Shown here in pieces: positions 34,605 through 43,272 of a stretch of 64,000 bases of DNA; position 1 is the first letter of the stretch, and each line of letters starts with the position of its first letter. The notes under the pieces are model-generated. The model had not been told where the DNA came from. It was given only the letters and a program-made list of their open reading frames with translations, and made no database searches. The stretch lies in assembly GCF_021354595.1 (NCBI RefSeq), contig NZ_JADWYJ010000005.1, forward strand, positions 1 through 64,000, written 5' to 3'. Position numbers and translations under genes: made by a program. The DNA is from Maribellus sp. CM-23 (lineage in GTDB: Bacteria > Bacteroidota > Bacteroidia > Bacteroidales > Prolixibacteraceae).

Positions 34605-36665
34605 ATGAAATCATTTTTAATTATAAAAAGAATAACCATAGCGTCTGTTGTAGGCTTGATCTGTGTGATGGCGACATCATGTAAAGATTACCTGAATATC
34701 GACGACTATTTTGACGATGAATTCAACATCGATTCAGCATTTGTCAACGCCAGGTATATCGAAGCATACATGTGGGGTGCAGCTGACATGTTCCCTGACG
34801 AAGCACAAACGGTCAGGTATGGATATACGCCCGGGCCTATGGCTGCTGATGAGGCTTTCAATGGACTAACCGGTGGAGGTTCGAGTAATGTTTACTATGG
34901 GATGGATTTTGCTACCGGGCGGATTACGCCTGACTTTTTTGGCGATTCTTCTCCCAATTTAAATCAATGGGGTAGATATTATAAGATCATACGTAAGACG
35001 AACAATATTTTGCAAAACCTTGATATGCCCAAAGATTTGACTACTACCGACAGGCTGCGGATTGAAGGTTATACGCGTTTCATCCGTGCTTATGCTTACT
35101 ACAGTTTATTAGTGGATTATGGTCCGCCGATTATTTTGGGTGATGAAGTGGTCAATACCAATGAATCTCTTGAATATTACGACCGTCCGAGAGCAACGTA
35201 TGACGAAGCAATGGAATATGTTTGCGGAGAATTAGAAAAAGCAGCCGAGTTGATGCCGAAAGAAGTAGGTATTCTGGATTTTGGACGCCCAACAAAGGGT
35301 GCAGCCTATGGTTTGATTGCCCGGTTGAGATTGATCCATGCCAGTCCGTTGTTTAATGGTGGTTCGGTAGCCAGTTCCTATTTCGGTAACTGGAAACGTT
35401 CTACTGACGATGTGTTCTATGTGTCTCAGGAGTATGATGAAAGTAGATGGGCACTGGCTGCTGCTGCTGCAAAACGGGTTATGGATCTTGGATTGTATCA
35501 TTTATATACGGTGAAAGCAGACGAGAGTACACCAGCTCTTCCGGAAGGTGTAGTTTCTGATCCCGACTTCTACGGGAGCTATCCGAATGGTGCCGCGGGG
35601 ATTGATGCTTTCCGGTCGTATTCAGATATCTTTACAGGAGAAGCGGTATCAGCTATTAACAAAGAATTGATTTGGGGTAGAAATACTTCGTACATCAATA
35701 GTTATATCAATCAAGGTGCCTTTCCTCCGTCTCTGGGTGGTTGGGGACGTTTTTGTGTGACACAAAAAGTAGTGGATGCTTACCTGATGGAAGATGGTCG
35801 CACCAAAGATGAAGCGCGTGGTGACATCTACTTTGAAACAGTTGCAGACCTTCCGGCAGGAGGTACTTTTGACGATTTGTTCACCGAACAGTCCAAGTCT
35901 TTCTCCGGATACCCCATGAATGCGGGTGTGTATAAAATGTATGACAAACGCGAGATGCGGTTTTATGCTTCTGTTGGCTTCAACGAAGCCGTTTGGCAGG
36001 CATTGTCCAGTACGACTGTTAATATGCACACTGCCAAATATTATTACCAGGATGTAGATGGACGTGGTGGTGTTACGGCAACCTCGCCTAACTATCCGAT
36101 TACCGGTTATGTGATCAAGAAGTATGATCATCCTTACGATGCGCTTAGCGGTACAGGTGCCCGCACCATTCCAAAGGCATATCCTATTATCCGCTATGCT
36201 GAAATCCTGTTGTCGTATGCCGAGGCGATTAATAATCTGACCGGTAGTCACACTGTTCAGTTGGGTGATCAGACCTATACAGTTAGCAGGGATATCAATG
36301 AGATCAAGAACTCTTTTAACCTTGTGCGTTACCGTGCCGGATTGCCAGGTTTGTCAACCAATCAATTGAACAACCCGGCTGATGTGCAGCAAGCAATTGA
36401 GCGGGAGCGTATGGTTGAGTTTTTATACGAGAACAGGCGTTTTTACGATGTGCGTCGCTGGGGTATTTATGAAGACTCTGAGCGGGAACCGATTCGTGGT
36501 ATGAATCCGGACGGTGCAGACCGTGAGAGTTATTACAGACGTACCATTCCGGCTACTTCATCCTATCTTACCCGTGTAGTCGACAAAAAGTTGGTTTGGG
36601 TGCCGATTCCCCGTGCGGAGCTGCGCCGGTTACCTTCTCTGGATCAAAACCCGGGTTACAATTAA
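34605..36665 (+). CDS. SusD/RagB surface glycan-binding lipoprotein (PUL 1)
   Basis: The 686-residue lipoprotein has a lipobox ending in ATSC26 KDY. The SusD fold is seen in the TPR-like helices (LNQWGRYYKIIRKTNNILQ region, RFIRAYAYYSLLVDYG and RLRLIHASPLFN) and in the C-terminal SusD signature with IRYAEILLSYAEAIN and IERERMVEFLYENRRFYDVRRWG. It is longer than many SusD proteins (about 500-600). It sits over the SusC barrel and captures the ligand. The gene lies 21 bp after susC and 33 bp before the next lipoprotein gene. Confidence 0.94.
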   Translation: MKSFLIIKRITIASVVGLICVMATSCKDYLNIDDYFDDEFNIDSAFVNARYIEAYMWGAADMFPDEAQTVRYGYTPGPMAADEAFNGLTGGGSSNVYYGMDFATGRITPDFFGDSSPNLNQWGRYYKIIRKTNNILQNLDMPKDLTTTDRLRIEGYTRFIRAYAYYSLLVDYGPPIILGDEVVNTNESLEYYDRPRATYDEAMEYVCGELEKAAELMPKEVGILDFGRPTKGAAYGLIARLRLIHASPLFNGGSVASSYFGNWKRSTDDVFYVSQEYDESRWALAAAAAKRVMDLGLYHLYTVKADESTPALPEGVVSDPDFYGSYPNGAAGIDAFRSYSDIFTGEAVSAINKELIWGRNTSYINSYINQGAFPPSLGGWGRFCVTQKVVDAYLMEDGRTKDEARGDIYFETVADLPAGGTFDDLFTEQSKSFSGYPMNAGVYKMYDKREMRFYASVGFNEAVWQALSSTTVNMHTAKYYYQDVDGRGGVTATSPNYPITGYVIKKYDHPYDALSGTGARTIPKAYPIIRYAEILLSYAEAINNLTGSHTVQLGDQTYTVSRDINEIKNSFNLVRYRAGLPGLSTNQLNNPADVQQAIERERMVEFLYENRRFYDVRRWGIYEDSEREPIRGMNPDGADRESYYRRTIPATSSYLTRVVDKKLVWVPIPRAELRRLPSLDQNPGYN

Positions 36666-36698
36666 GATTAAGTTGAACAAGTAGTAAAAACGATACAA

Positions 36699-37598
36699 AT
36701 GAAACAGAGATTATTAATAATAATTGCCTTGCTGGGAACCATGGTTGCCTGTAATGACGATGCGATCTTTGAAAAAGAGATGTATAAAAATGAAGTCGCT
36801 TTGATTAGTAGCGATTACTACAATACTTTTCAGGAAGTGGTAAAGTTGACCAGTGAGGAAGAGGTTATTGGCTATGTAGCTGCCTCGGTAGGAGGAACGA
36901 ATGCACCTGCGAAAGACATGGTTATTGGCCTGGAGGAAGATGCTGAGCCATTGGGCTTGTATAACTATTCACTTTATGATGCAGACTCAGCATTGTATGC
37001 CAAGCTATTGCCAAAAGATAAATACGAGATTACCGAATACCAAATTAAGGTGAATGCAGGTGAGCGCGCGGGCAAGACAATGATTCGGTTACGTCCGGAT
37101 GGATTATCTCCGGATTCAACCTACTTTCTTAGCTTAAGGGCTACTGATATTTCAGGAGTGGAGCTAAATCCAAAAAAGAGCACCATTCTTTATCAGGTTT
37201 TATTGGAGAACGACTATGCTTCTCAGGCAGAAAACTCTCTTTATACCATGACCGGAATGATTAACGGAATGGTGACAGCGGCTAACAAAGAACTTTTCCC
37301 TCTCTCGTACAATAGTGTGCGGATGGTTGCAGGGAATGAAACTTTTGTCTCTAAAGAGGCTGCAATCAAAGAGACCTCGATCATTTTGGAGGTGGCCGAA
37401 GACAATAGTGTTACAATAAAACCTTACGGTTCTATTCAGGTGACTCAGTTAGATGACGATGACAAATACCCAAACGTATTTATGGTTGAAGATTATTACG
37501 GTCAGAAAACCAATGTGTTTTTATTGGCATATGAATACACGATTGGCAGCGTAACCAAGGTGATGAAGGAGCGTGTAGAAATGCAAATAAGGAATTAG
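36699..37598 (+). CDS. SusE-position surface lipoprotein (DUF1735/BT_3987-like N-terminus)
   Basis: The 299-residue protein has a short lipoprotein signal (TMVAC18 NDD) and an N-terminal beta-sandwich (about 25-170) with an acidic-Asp-Ser pattern. The segments YNYSLYDADSALYAKLLPKD, INV-type strands and GLSPDSTYFLSLRATDISG are like those in DUF1735/BT_3987 and DUF4361-type proteins found next to SusD. A second beta domain runs to the C-terminus. Proteins in this position usually assist ligand capture at the surface. Here it ends the PUL transcript, as a strong hairpin terminator follows 74 bp later. The domain assignment is moderate, because I judge it by pattern only. Confidence 0.72.
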   Translation: MKQRLLIIIALLGTMVACNDDAIFEKEMYKNEVALISSDYYNTFQEVVKLTSEEEVIGYVAASVGGTNAPAKDMVIGLEEDAEPLGLYNYSLYDADSALYAKLLPKDKYEITEYQIKVNAGERAGKTMIRLRPDGLSPDSTYFLSLRATDISGVELNPKKSTILYQVLLENDYASQAENSLYTMTGMINGMVTAANKELFPLSYNSVRMVAGNETFVSKEAAIKETSIILEVAEDNSVTIKPYGSIQVTQLDDDDKYPNVFMVEDYYGQKTNVFLLAYEYTIGSVTKVMKERVEMQIRN

Positions 37599-37671
37599 CG
37601 ATATAGTGATATGCTTCCGCTGATTTAGTGGATATTCCTATCATTTAGGAAATTTCTTCACTAGTATTTAT

Positions 37672-37722
37672 GCATCGCATTATATGCAGACTAATAATCA
37701 GCATATGATGCGATGTTTTTTT
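37672..37722 (+). terminator. Terminator of PUL 1
   Basis: GCATCGCATTATATGC pairs with GCATATGATGCGATG (one bulge, 13-base loop) and is followed by seven T residues. It ends the four-gene TIG/NHL-SusC-SusD-lipoprotein transcript. Confidence 0.88.
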
Positions 37723-37751
37723 ATGGAGAGAATGCTCTGATTTAGTGATAT

Positions 37752-37913
37752 GTGCTAGCCGCTAAAGCGAGAAACTCTCTTGTAAGAGAAATAGCATCAG
37801 GAGTTGGAGTTCACTCAAGTAGCGGAGGTCTGATGGGGCAACAAATTGTTGATGATTTATTGGAGGAGAATATCAAAAAAGGAAGCGTAAAAAGCCTGCA
37901 GATTAAGCAATAA
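37752..37913 (+). pseudogene. C-terminal remnant of an unidentified gene
   Basis: An uninterrupted frame with no ATG near its left end (only a GTG at 37752, just after a stop) reads as the last 53 residues of a protein. It includes ARNSLVREIASGVGV, then GGLMGQQIVDDLLEE, and ends KSLQIKQ. The residue pattern looks like real protein: amphipathic helices and sensible composition. The start seems missing and the 5' side abuts the terminator of PUL 1. It overlaps the last 11 bases of the Rrf2 gene on the other strand. I do not recognise the family. It may be a gene truncated when the PUL arrived. Confidence 0.4.
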
Positions 37914-38331
37914 AATCATCGAGCTTTACCTGTTTGTCGAGCAAGTCCTGGAGGGTGGTTGCTTTCAGGTAATCGATAATGCGGTTGTTCAGTTCGCCCC
38001 AAAAACCTTTGGAGGCGCATGTGTCTTCGCGCTTACAGGTATGATGATGCGAAAGACAATCTACCACGCAAATGCCAGGTTCAAAAGCATTGTGTATGTC
38101 GTTAATCGTAATTTCGGAAGGTTTACGGGTAAGAATATATCCGCTTTTCCGGCCCGAAGCTTTGGTGACCAGACCGGCGACTTTTAAAGAGGTCATAATG
38201 TGATCGAGGTATTTATAAGAGATTTGCTGGTTTTGGGCAATCTCTTTTTGGTAAATACCATTCTCGCATTCGCTCATGGCTATTTCAAGAATAGCACGAA
38301 CGCCATATCTGGTTTTCGTACTGAATTTCAC
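37903..38331 (-). CDS. Rrf2-family transcriptional regulator with a cysteine cluster
   Basis: The 142-residue protein has the Rrf2 winged helix at its N-terminus (MKFSTKTRYGVRAILEIA, then YQKEIAQNQQISYKYLDHIM as the recognition region). Four cysteines lie at 88, 92, 99 and 105 with a HHH between them, placed where IscR/NsrR/RsrR-type proteins hold an Fe-S cluster. It may therefore sense redox state, nitric oxide or iron-sulfur status; only the cysteine pattern is seen. It is last in a minus-strand run YceI-porin-YceI-Rrf2 and starts 21 bp after the YceI-like gene ends, so it probably controls this cluster. Confidence 0.9.
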   Translation of the reverse strand: MKFSTKTRYGVRAILEIAMSECENGIYQKEIAQNQQISYKYLDHIMTSLKVAGLVTKASGRKSGYILTRKPSEITINDIHNAFEPGICVVDCLSHHHTCKREDTCASKGFWGELNNRIIDYLKATTLQDLLDKQVKLDDFIA

Positions 38332-38352
38332 AGTGGTTAGTTGAAAATTTTT

Positions 38353-38943
38353 CTAAAGATAACTAAAAGCAAAAGTAATGAAAACCTCGTTGTCAACTTT
38401 TACGGTTCCAAGTATCTTTTTGGGCGGATCAATATCAAATGCTGACAACTCTACTTCCAGGTTGCCTTTTAAGATCGTTCCTGCATGTTCGCAATAAATA
38501 ACTTCGCAGGGTATGATGTAGTCGCGTGTTTTTCCCGCAATGGTAATCCGTGTATCCAGCAGGGTGCTTCCTGATTCCTCGTCAAATTCTGCTGCATTGT
38601 ATGCCTCCACCTTTATTTTTATGAAAGGAAACTGATCGGCATTCAGCATTTTGTAAAAATCGTTGAGCATTAGTTTGTTGGGGCCTGAGAAGTCGCGTAC
38701 CGGAATGCGGATATTCTGAGAGAGTTTATTTTGAGGGGAATTGTTTTGCGGGTCAGAAAGGTTGGGGTTCAGGTTGATAAATTCAAATTTGTTGATGTTT
38801 GAAGAACCCTGGATCAACACATAGTTTTGGCATTCATCCAATTTTCCGGATTTTCCTTTGTCCCGCGCCGGTGTTTGAAAAAACAGTGCGCAGAGCAGCA
38901 GTAAAAAATAATAGCGTGGACTGAATGTGTACCTTTTTTGCAT
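38353..38943 (-). CDS. YceI-like secreted protein (divergent)
   Basis: The frame is open to an ATG at 39003, but the ATG at 38943 gives a normal leader (RYTFSPRYYFLLLLCALFF), so it is preferred; the product is 196 residues. The mature part has the YceI lipocalin-like features: NINKFEFINL, IPVRDFSGPNKLMLNDFYKM, FPFIKIKVE, and a C-terminal ILKGNLEVELSAFDIDPP followed by GTVKVDNEVFITFAF. YceI proteins bind isoprenoid or other lipids in the periplasm. It is much more divergent than the second YceI gene of this cluster. It lies 64 bp downstream of the porin-like gene. Confidence 0.75.
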   Translation of the reverse strand: MQKRYTFSPRYYFLLLLCALFFQTPARDKGKSGKLDECQNYVLIQGSSNINKFEFINLNPNLSDPQNNSPQNKLSQNIRIPVRDFSGPNKLMLNDFYKMLNADQFPFIKIKVEAYNAAEFDEESGSTLLDTRITIAGKTRDYIIPCEVIYCEHAGTILKGNLEVELSAFDIDPPKKILGTVKVDNEVFITFAFSYL

Positions 38944-39007
38944 TTTATCCGGTGTTGAAGATTGCCCGGCACTTTGCCAGACAATCTTTTTTCTTAAAAT
39001 CAATTCA

Positions 39008-40174
39008 TTAGAATGAAATAGCTGCTTCGAGAACTACTCCATTGAATTTTCCTCCATCAATCTCTCCGTGCGCTGGTCCATCGTATTTTTGGTTGACGTA
39101 GTCGAGTTTTACCAACACGTTGTTGGTCATAAACCATCCGCCGCCAATGTTGGTGCGGTTAACTTCCGACCCGTCGTTGTCGCTAACATGGTTGTAACGG
39201 GTTCCCAAATAGAAACTTCCGAGGCGGTAAAGTGCCTGTACCGCTGTTTGGGTAAAATGCTGGTCGGCATCTCTGCGTACACCTTTCATGTTTTCGTAAA
39301 TTCCGAATACTTCCAATCCGTGAAACTGAACAAAAACGTTGGCCATGTAGCTGTTCATTTCCGATTGACCACTGTTGGGATCCCAACGGCCTGAACGGAA
39401 ATTGTCGGCTTCGGCAGCAGCTGTTTGCATTACGTTGTAGTAACGGGCACCCGCACGGTCGCCGGCCCACAAGTATGATCCGCTGTGTCCTTCTCCTACA
39501 TGGTATCCCGAAAGAGTGGCTCTTACCCGAAGATCTTCGTTGATGTTTTTGTCGTAACCCAGTTTCCAGTTAAAAACAAGGTCTTCTCCCAGGTCGCCGC
39601 CGCGGCCGTAGTTCATGCGTCCGTTGTTAGCACCAACAAGGGCCAGAAACCCGTTGTTACGGAACATAACTTCCAGTCCGGGGTTGGTGGTAAATGCATC
39701 CATAACCCAGTTGCCAACAAAGGGATTGTTAAGTACTGCTGCGTTGTTGCTGCGGAAATAGTGCGCATCGCCGTAATCCGGCATCATAACACCCGCTTTA
39801 ATTGTCAGGTATTTCATAATGTTATTGGCAGCCGGCAAAAACGGCATGTTGTCGATAATCAGGTAACCACCTTCTACCCACGCTTCGTTGTGGTGGCGAG
39901 AAGATAAATAGGTGTTCATATACAGCTGAATACCGGGAGCTAAATCTGTGGTAAGACTTAAGTTCGCAGTAGGTAAATTGAAATTGTTTTTCAGATCAAT
40001 TAACTCTACGTCAGCTTCGTGATCCAACATTTGCAACTGAATGGCAAAGTCGGCTCCAACTTTAACTTTCACTTTATCGAAAGTGACCGGATCTATTTTG
40101 GCTTGCTCAAACTGCTGACCAAAAGAGACTATGCTAAGAAATGCAGCGGTGATTAAAACAATAAATCTTTTCAT
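39008..40174 (-). CDS. Porin-like outer membrane beta-barrel protein
   Basis: The 388-residue protein has a signal peptide (about 1-19, ending in SFGQ) and alternating short amphipathic strands through its length. Examples are LSLTTDLAPGIQLYMNTYLSS in part, YLTIKAGVMMPDYGDAHY, FYLGTRYNHV and a last strand FNGVVLEAAISF that ends in Phe, the usual outer membrane barrel signal. It matches Bacteroidota porin-like proteins with an N-terminal KVKVGADFAIQLQ strand. The transported molecule is unknown. It lies between two YceI genes, 56 bp after the upstream one. Confidence 0.72.
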   Translation of the reverse strand: MKRFIVLITAAFLSIVSFGQQFEQAKIDPVTFDKVKVKVGADFAIQLQMLDHEADVELIDLKNNFNLPTANLSLTTDLAPGIQLYMNTYLSSRHHNEAWVEGGYLIIDNMPFLPAANNIMKYLTIKAGVMMPDYGDAHYFRSNNAAVLNNPFVGNWVMDAFTTNPGLEVMFRNNGFLALVGANNGRMNYGRGGDLGEDLVFNWKLGYDKNINEDLRVRATLSGYHVGEGHSGSYLWAGDRAGARYYNVMQTAAAEADNFRSGRWDPNSGQSEMNSYMANVFVQFHGLEVFGIYENMKGVRRDADQHFTQTAVQALYRLGSFYLGTRYNHVSDNDGSEVNRTNIGGGWFMTNNVLVKLDYVNQKYDGPAHGEIDGGKFNGVVLEAAISF

Positions 40175-40230
40175 TTTAAATTGAATTAGATGTTTTTACT
40201 TGGTAATGACTGATTAAGCTCAGCGGGCTT

Positions 40231-40812
40231 TTATTTTGTTTTCAGAATTATCTCGTAGGCAATTTCAATGGCGTCGCCGGTTTTCAGAGCTCCCATCATG
40301 GCTGTTGGCGGCTCAATCTTGAAATCGCTCATTTTTAGCGGTACTTTTCCGGCGATTTTTACCATCTGTCCGTTTTCGGCAACCAGCGTAAAAGGCAGCG
40401 AAATTTCCTGGGTTTGCCCGGCAATAGTCAGTTTCCCTTTGATGCTGGCCTCAGAACCCGGCGAAACGGTGGCTGTTTCACTTGCTTTGAATTGAATTTG
40501 CGGATGTTTGTCCCCGTCAAGCGCTTTGTACGTTTTGTTGGTCATGATCCGGTTGTCGCTTTCAATGTTTTTTACTTCGCACACAACATGTACATCCGAA
40601 ACAGATGCCTGCTTGTTTTCGTCCAGTTGAATCGCGGCGTCGCAATTAAAATCCGAAACCTTGATTTCCCAGTCGTGTACCGATGAGGTACCTAAAATGG
40701 TGATCTTACTCGTTGTTTTGTCTAAATAAAACGGAGTGCTAGCCGTTGAAATAGCCTGAATGCTTAGTAATAGTAAGCTAATGATCAGGTATTTAAAATT
40801 TACTTTTTTCAT
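40231..40812 (-). CDS. YceI family periplasmic protein
   Basis: The 193-residue product has a signal peptide (about 1-25) and a typical YceI domain: LDKTTSKITILGTSSVHDW, then a VEN-like segment (VKNIESDNRIMTNKTYKALD), KHPQIQFKAS, and a C-terminal VPLKMSDFKIEPPTAM. The fold is an eight-stranded lipocalin-like barrel that binds amphiphilic ligands such as polyprenols. The actual ligand is unknown. It is the first gene of the YceI-porin-YceI-Rrf2 run, and the intergenic region upstream (40813-41051) must hold the operon promoter. Confidence 0.9.
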   Translation of the reverse strand: MKKVNFKYLIISLLLLSIQAISTASTPFYLDKTTSKITILGTSSVHDWEIKVSDFNCDAAIQLDENKQASVSDVHVVCEVKNIESDNRIMTNKTYKALDGDKHPQIQFKASETATVSPGSEASIKGKLTIAGQTQEISLPFTLVAENGQMVKIAGKVPLKMSDFKIEPPTAMMGALKTGDAIEIAYEIILKTK

Positions 40813-41051
40813 AATATTAATTCTCCTATTAATCCTATCGAAATGGTAGGATAAAGATGTTGTGAAATTTGATTTGGAATACTGAAAAAAGTCATGATTC
40901 TGGTTAGTTTAAATAAAAATAAGTTATTGTTCATTCTTCGTTCAGGTAGAAATGTTTTGTTTTTGCTCGCTGTTGGAGGCTGTATAGCAGGTTATTGTGC
41001 AGGAACATTTTGAAATTAAATTCGTTTATCCTTCCAAAGAGATATCAGGAA

Positions 41052-41768
41052 ATGAAGTGTACGATTTCTGTTATTTATATTCAATGCGTTACCATTTTCT
41101 TAATAATGACCGTTTGGGGGCAGGAAAATAACTATAGTAGAGAGCGTTATAAGATGATTGAAACGCAATTGGAAGCCCGGGGTATCACTGACAATCGAAT
41201 TTTAAATGCTTTCAGAAAAGTGCCGCGCCATGAATTTGTGTTGCCCGAGTACCAGCGTTATGCCTACAGCGATCAGCCGCTGCCGATTGAGGAAGGACAA
41301 ACCATTTCGCAACCATTTATTGTGGCATACATGACCGATGTTTTGCAGCTAAAGCGGTCGGACCGTGTTTTGGAGATCGGAACCGGTTCGGGCTACCAGG
41401 CTGCCATTCTTTCTCAGCTTTGCGATTCGGTATTTACGGTAGAGCTTTTTGAATCGCTCGGAAATAAAGCGCATACTCTGTTTGAAAAACTGCACTATCG
41501 CAACATTGTCTCTAAAGTCGGCGATGGTTACCTGGGGTGGGAGGAGAAAGCTCCTTTTGATGCGATTATTGTCACCTGTGCTCCGAGTCATATTCCCAAG
41601 CCGCTTCAGGATCAGCTGGCCGATGGCGGCAGAATGATCATTCCGGTAGGCGAAGGACAGGTGCAGCACCTGGTACTGCTTCAGAAACAAAATGGCAAGA
41701 TTCGGCAAAAAACTGTACTCCCGGTCCGCTTTGTCCCCATGCTCGACAAGGACAAAGGTAAATACTGA
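41052..41768 (+). CDS. pcm: Exported protein-L-isoaspartate O-methyltransferase
   Basis: The frame is open from a TTG at 40995, but the ATG at 41052 follows AGGA and gives a leader (ISVIYIQCVTIFLIMTVWGQ), so it is preferred; the product is 238 residues. The enzyme has the PCMT signatures: VPRHEFV near 56, GQTISQPF, the SAM-binding VLEIGTGSGYQAAILS near 102-117, and a C-terminal GGRMIIPVGEG. It methylates isoaspartyl residues formed by ageing of proteins, which starts their repair. The leader suggests it acts in the periplasm. It is 44 bp upstream of the secreted PQQ-type propeller gene. Confidence 0.88.
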   Translation: MKCTISVIYIQCVTIFLIMTVWGQENNYSRERYKMIETQLEARGITDNRILNAFRKVPRHEFVLPEYQRYAYSDQPLPIEEGQTISQPFIVAYMTDVLQLKRSDRVLEIGTGSGYQAAILSQLCDSVFTVELFESLGNKAHTLFEKLHYRNIVSKVGDGYLGWEEKAPFDAIIVTCAPSHIPKPLQDQLADGGRMIIPVGEGQVQHLVLLQKQNGKIRQKTVLPVRFVPMLDKDKGKY

Positions 41769-41812
41769 AAAACCGGAAAATTGCGTATTTTGGTGCTACC
41801 AAAAATCAATAC

Positions 41813-43171
41813 ATGTTAAAATCAATCTTTATTTCTGTCCTGCTGGTGACAGCCTTTTCTTTTTTGTCGCCGGCACAAATCGATTCTAAACGTCAGTGGA
41901 ACATGTACCGGGGAAATTATGCATCCGGTTGGTTGGATAAAGCCGGCCTGCCTGAAACCTGGGATGTTAAATCGGGAGAGAACATTGCCTGGAAAACGGA
42001 GATTCCGGGTCTGGGGCATTCCTGTCCAGTTGTTTGGGGTGATAAAATCTTTGTGACCACTGCCGTGAGTGAAAACGATGGCGACGATATTAAAACAGGT
42101 ATTTATGGTTCGATCGGTTCGGTACCCGATTCTTCTGTTCATCAGTGGAAAGTTTATTGCCTGGACAAAGAAACCGGGAAAATAAACTGGGAACAAACCG
42201 CCTGTACCGGCATTCCTGAACAAAAGCGGCACCCGATGTCGTCGCATGCCAATTGTACACCGGCCACCAACGGCGAGTATGTACTTGCTTTTTTCGGGTC
42301 CGAAGGTTTGTTTTGCTACAACATGGAAGGGCAGCTGCAATGGAAAAAGGATTTTGGCGTGCTGAAATCAAACTTCTTTCTGGTTCCTGATGCCGAATGG
42401 GAGTTTTCGAGTTCACCGCTTATTCATAAAAATCGGGTAATTATTCAGTGCGATGTGGACACCAACTCGTTTGTGGCCGCTTACGATATAAAAACAGGCG
42501 ACGAGGTATGGAAAAAGAACCGGGATGAATTTCCGGGTTGGAGCACACCCAATGTTTATTCTGACGGAAACAGGGAGATTGTTGCGGTAAACGGATACAA
42601 ACACCGGGGCGGATATGATTTTGAGACCGGGGAGCAAGTGTGGCGCATGGCGGGAGGCGGAGATATTCCCATTCCCACTCCGGTTGTTGGCGACGAACTG
42701 GTGTATTTTAACAGTGCTCACGGAAAACTGTCGCCGATACTGGCGGTGAAAAAGACTGCTTCGGGCGATATGATCCTGAACGAAAAAGGCATTGCAAGCG
42801 ATCATGTGGAATGGGCCAAGCTAAGAGGCGGTGCTTATATGGGCACCATGCTTTTGTACGATGGCTTTTTGTACAATGCCCGCTGGAACGGAAAGCTAAG
42901 CTGTTATAACGCATTAACCGGCGAAGAAATCTATTCTGAAAAAGTGGGGAGCGGAAACAGTTATACTTCTTCGCCTGTGGCTGCCGACGGAGTGCTGTAT
43001 ATTGCGGACAACGATGGAGTGGTTTACCGCGTTAAAGCAGGACCTGAATATGAGCTGCTGGGCAAAAACAAACTGCACGAGGTTTGTATGTCAACTCCGG
43101 CCATAGCAGAAGGTTACCTGTTTTTTCGTACTTCGCAACATGTAATTGCTGTTTCAGCCAGCGAAAAATAA
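41813..43171 (+). CDS. Secreted PQQ-type (BamB-like) beta-propeller protein
   Basis: The 452-residue protein has a signal peptide (about 1-21, ending in SPAQ) and several PQQ-type repeats, each with a Y-D-x-x-T-G-x-x-x-W pattern. Examples are CLDKETGKINWEQ, AYDIKTGDEVWKK, FETGEQVWRM and CYNALTGEEIYSE, implying an eight-bladed propeller. No quinoprotein dehydrogenase ligands (tandem Cys, Ca-site Asp) were recognised, so a scaffold or binding role is more likely than catalysis. It follows the isoaspartate methyltransferase by 44 bp and may be co-transcribed. The MMPL gene starts 101 bp after its stop. Confidence 0.82.
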   Translation: MLKSIFISVLLVTAFSFLSPAQIDSKRQWNMYRGNYASGWLDKAGLPETWDVKSGENIAWKTEIPGLGHSCPVVWGDKIFVTTAVSENDGDDIKTGIYGSIGSVPDSSVHQWKVYCLDKETGKINWEQTACTGIPEQKRHPMSSHANCTPATNGEYVLAFFGSEGLFCYNMEGQLQWKKDFGVLKSNFFLVPDAEWEFSSSPLIHKNRVIIQCDVDTNSFVAAYDIKTGDEVWKKNRDEFPGWSTPNVYSDGNREIVAVNGYKHRGGYDFETGEQVWRMAGGGDIPIPTPVVGDELVYFNSAHGKLSPILAVKKTASGDMILNEKGIASDHVEWAKLRGGAYMGTMLLYDGFLYNARWNGKLSCYNALTGEEIYSEKVGSGNSYTSSPVAADGVLYIADNDGVVYRVKAGPEYELLGKNKLHEVCMSTPAIAEGYLFFRTSQHVIAVSASEK

Positions 43172-43272
43172 GCTTTTGTAAAAAGACTTTAAATTGGCGG
43201 ATTCACAGGTCTCTGCTTTTTATAAATCGGAGAATTTGTACTACTTTCGTCGGGTTATTTAGATCAGAAAGC

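Noticed and set aside
43084..43272. The extended N-terminus of the MMPL frame inside the PQQ-type gene
   Set aside because: The extension overlaps the PQQ-type gene and is basic and Cys-rich with no match to the family. The ATG at 43273 gives the proper first helix.
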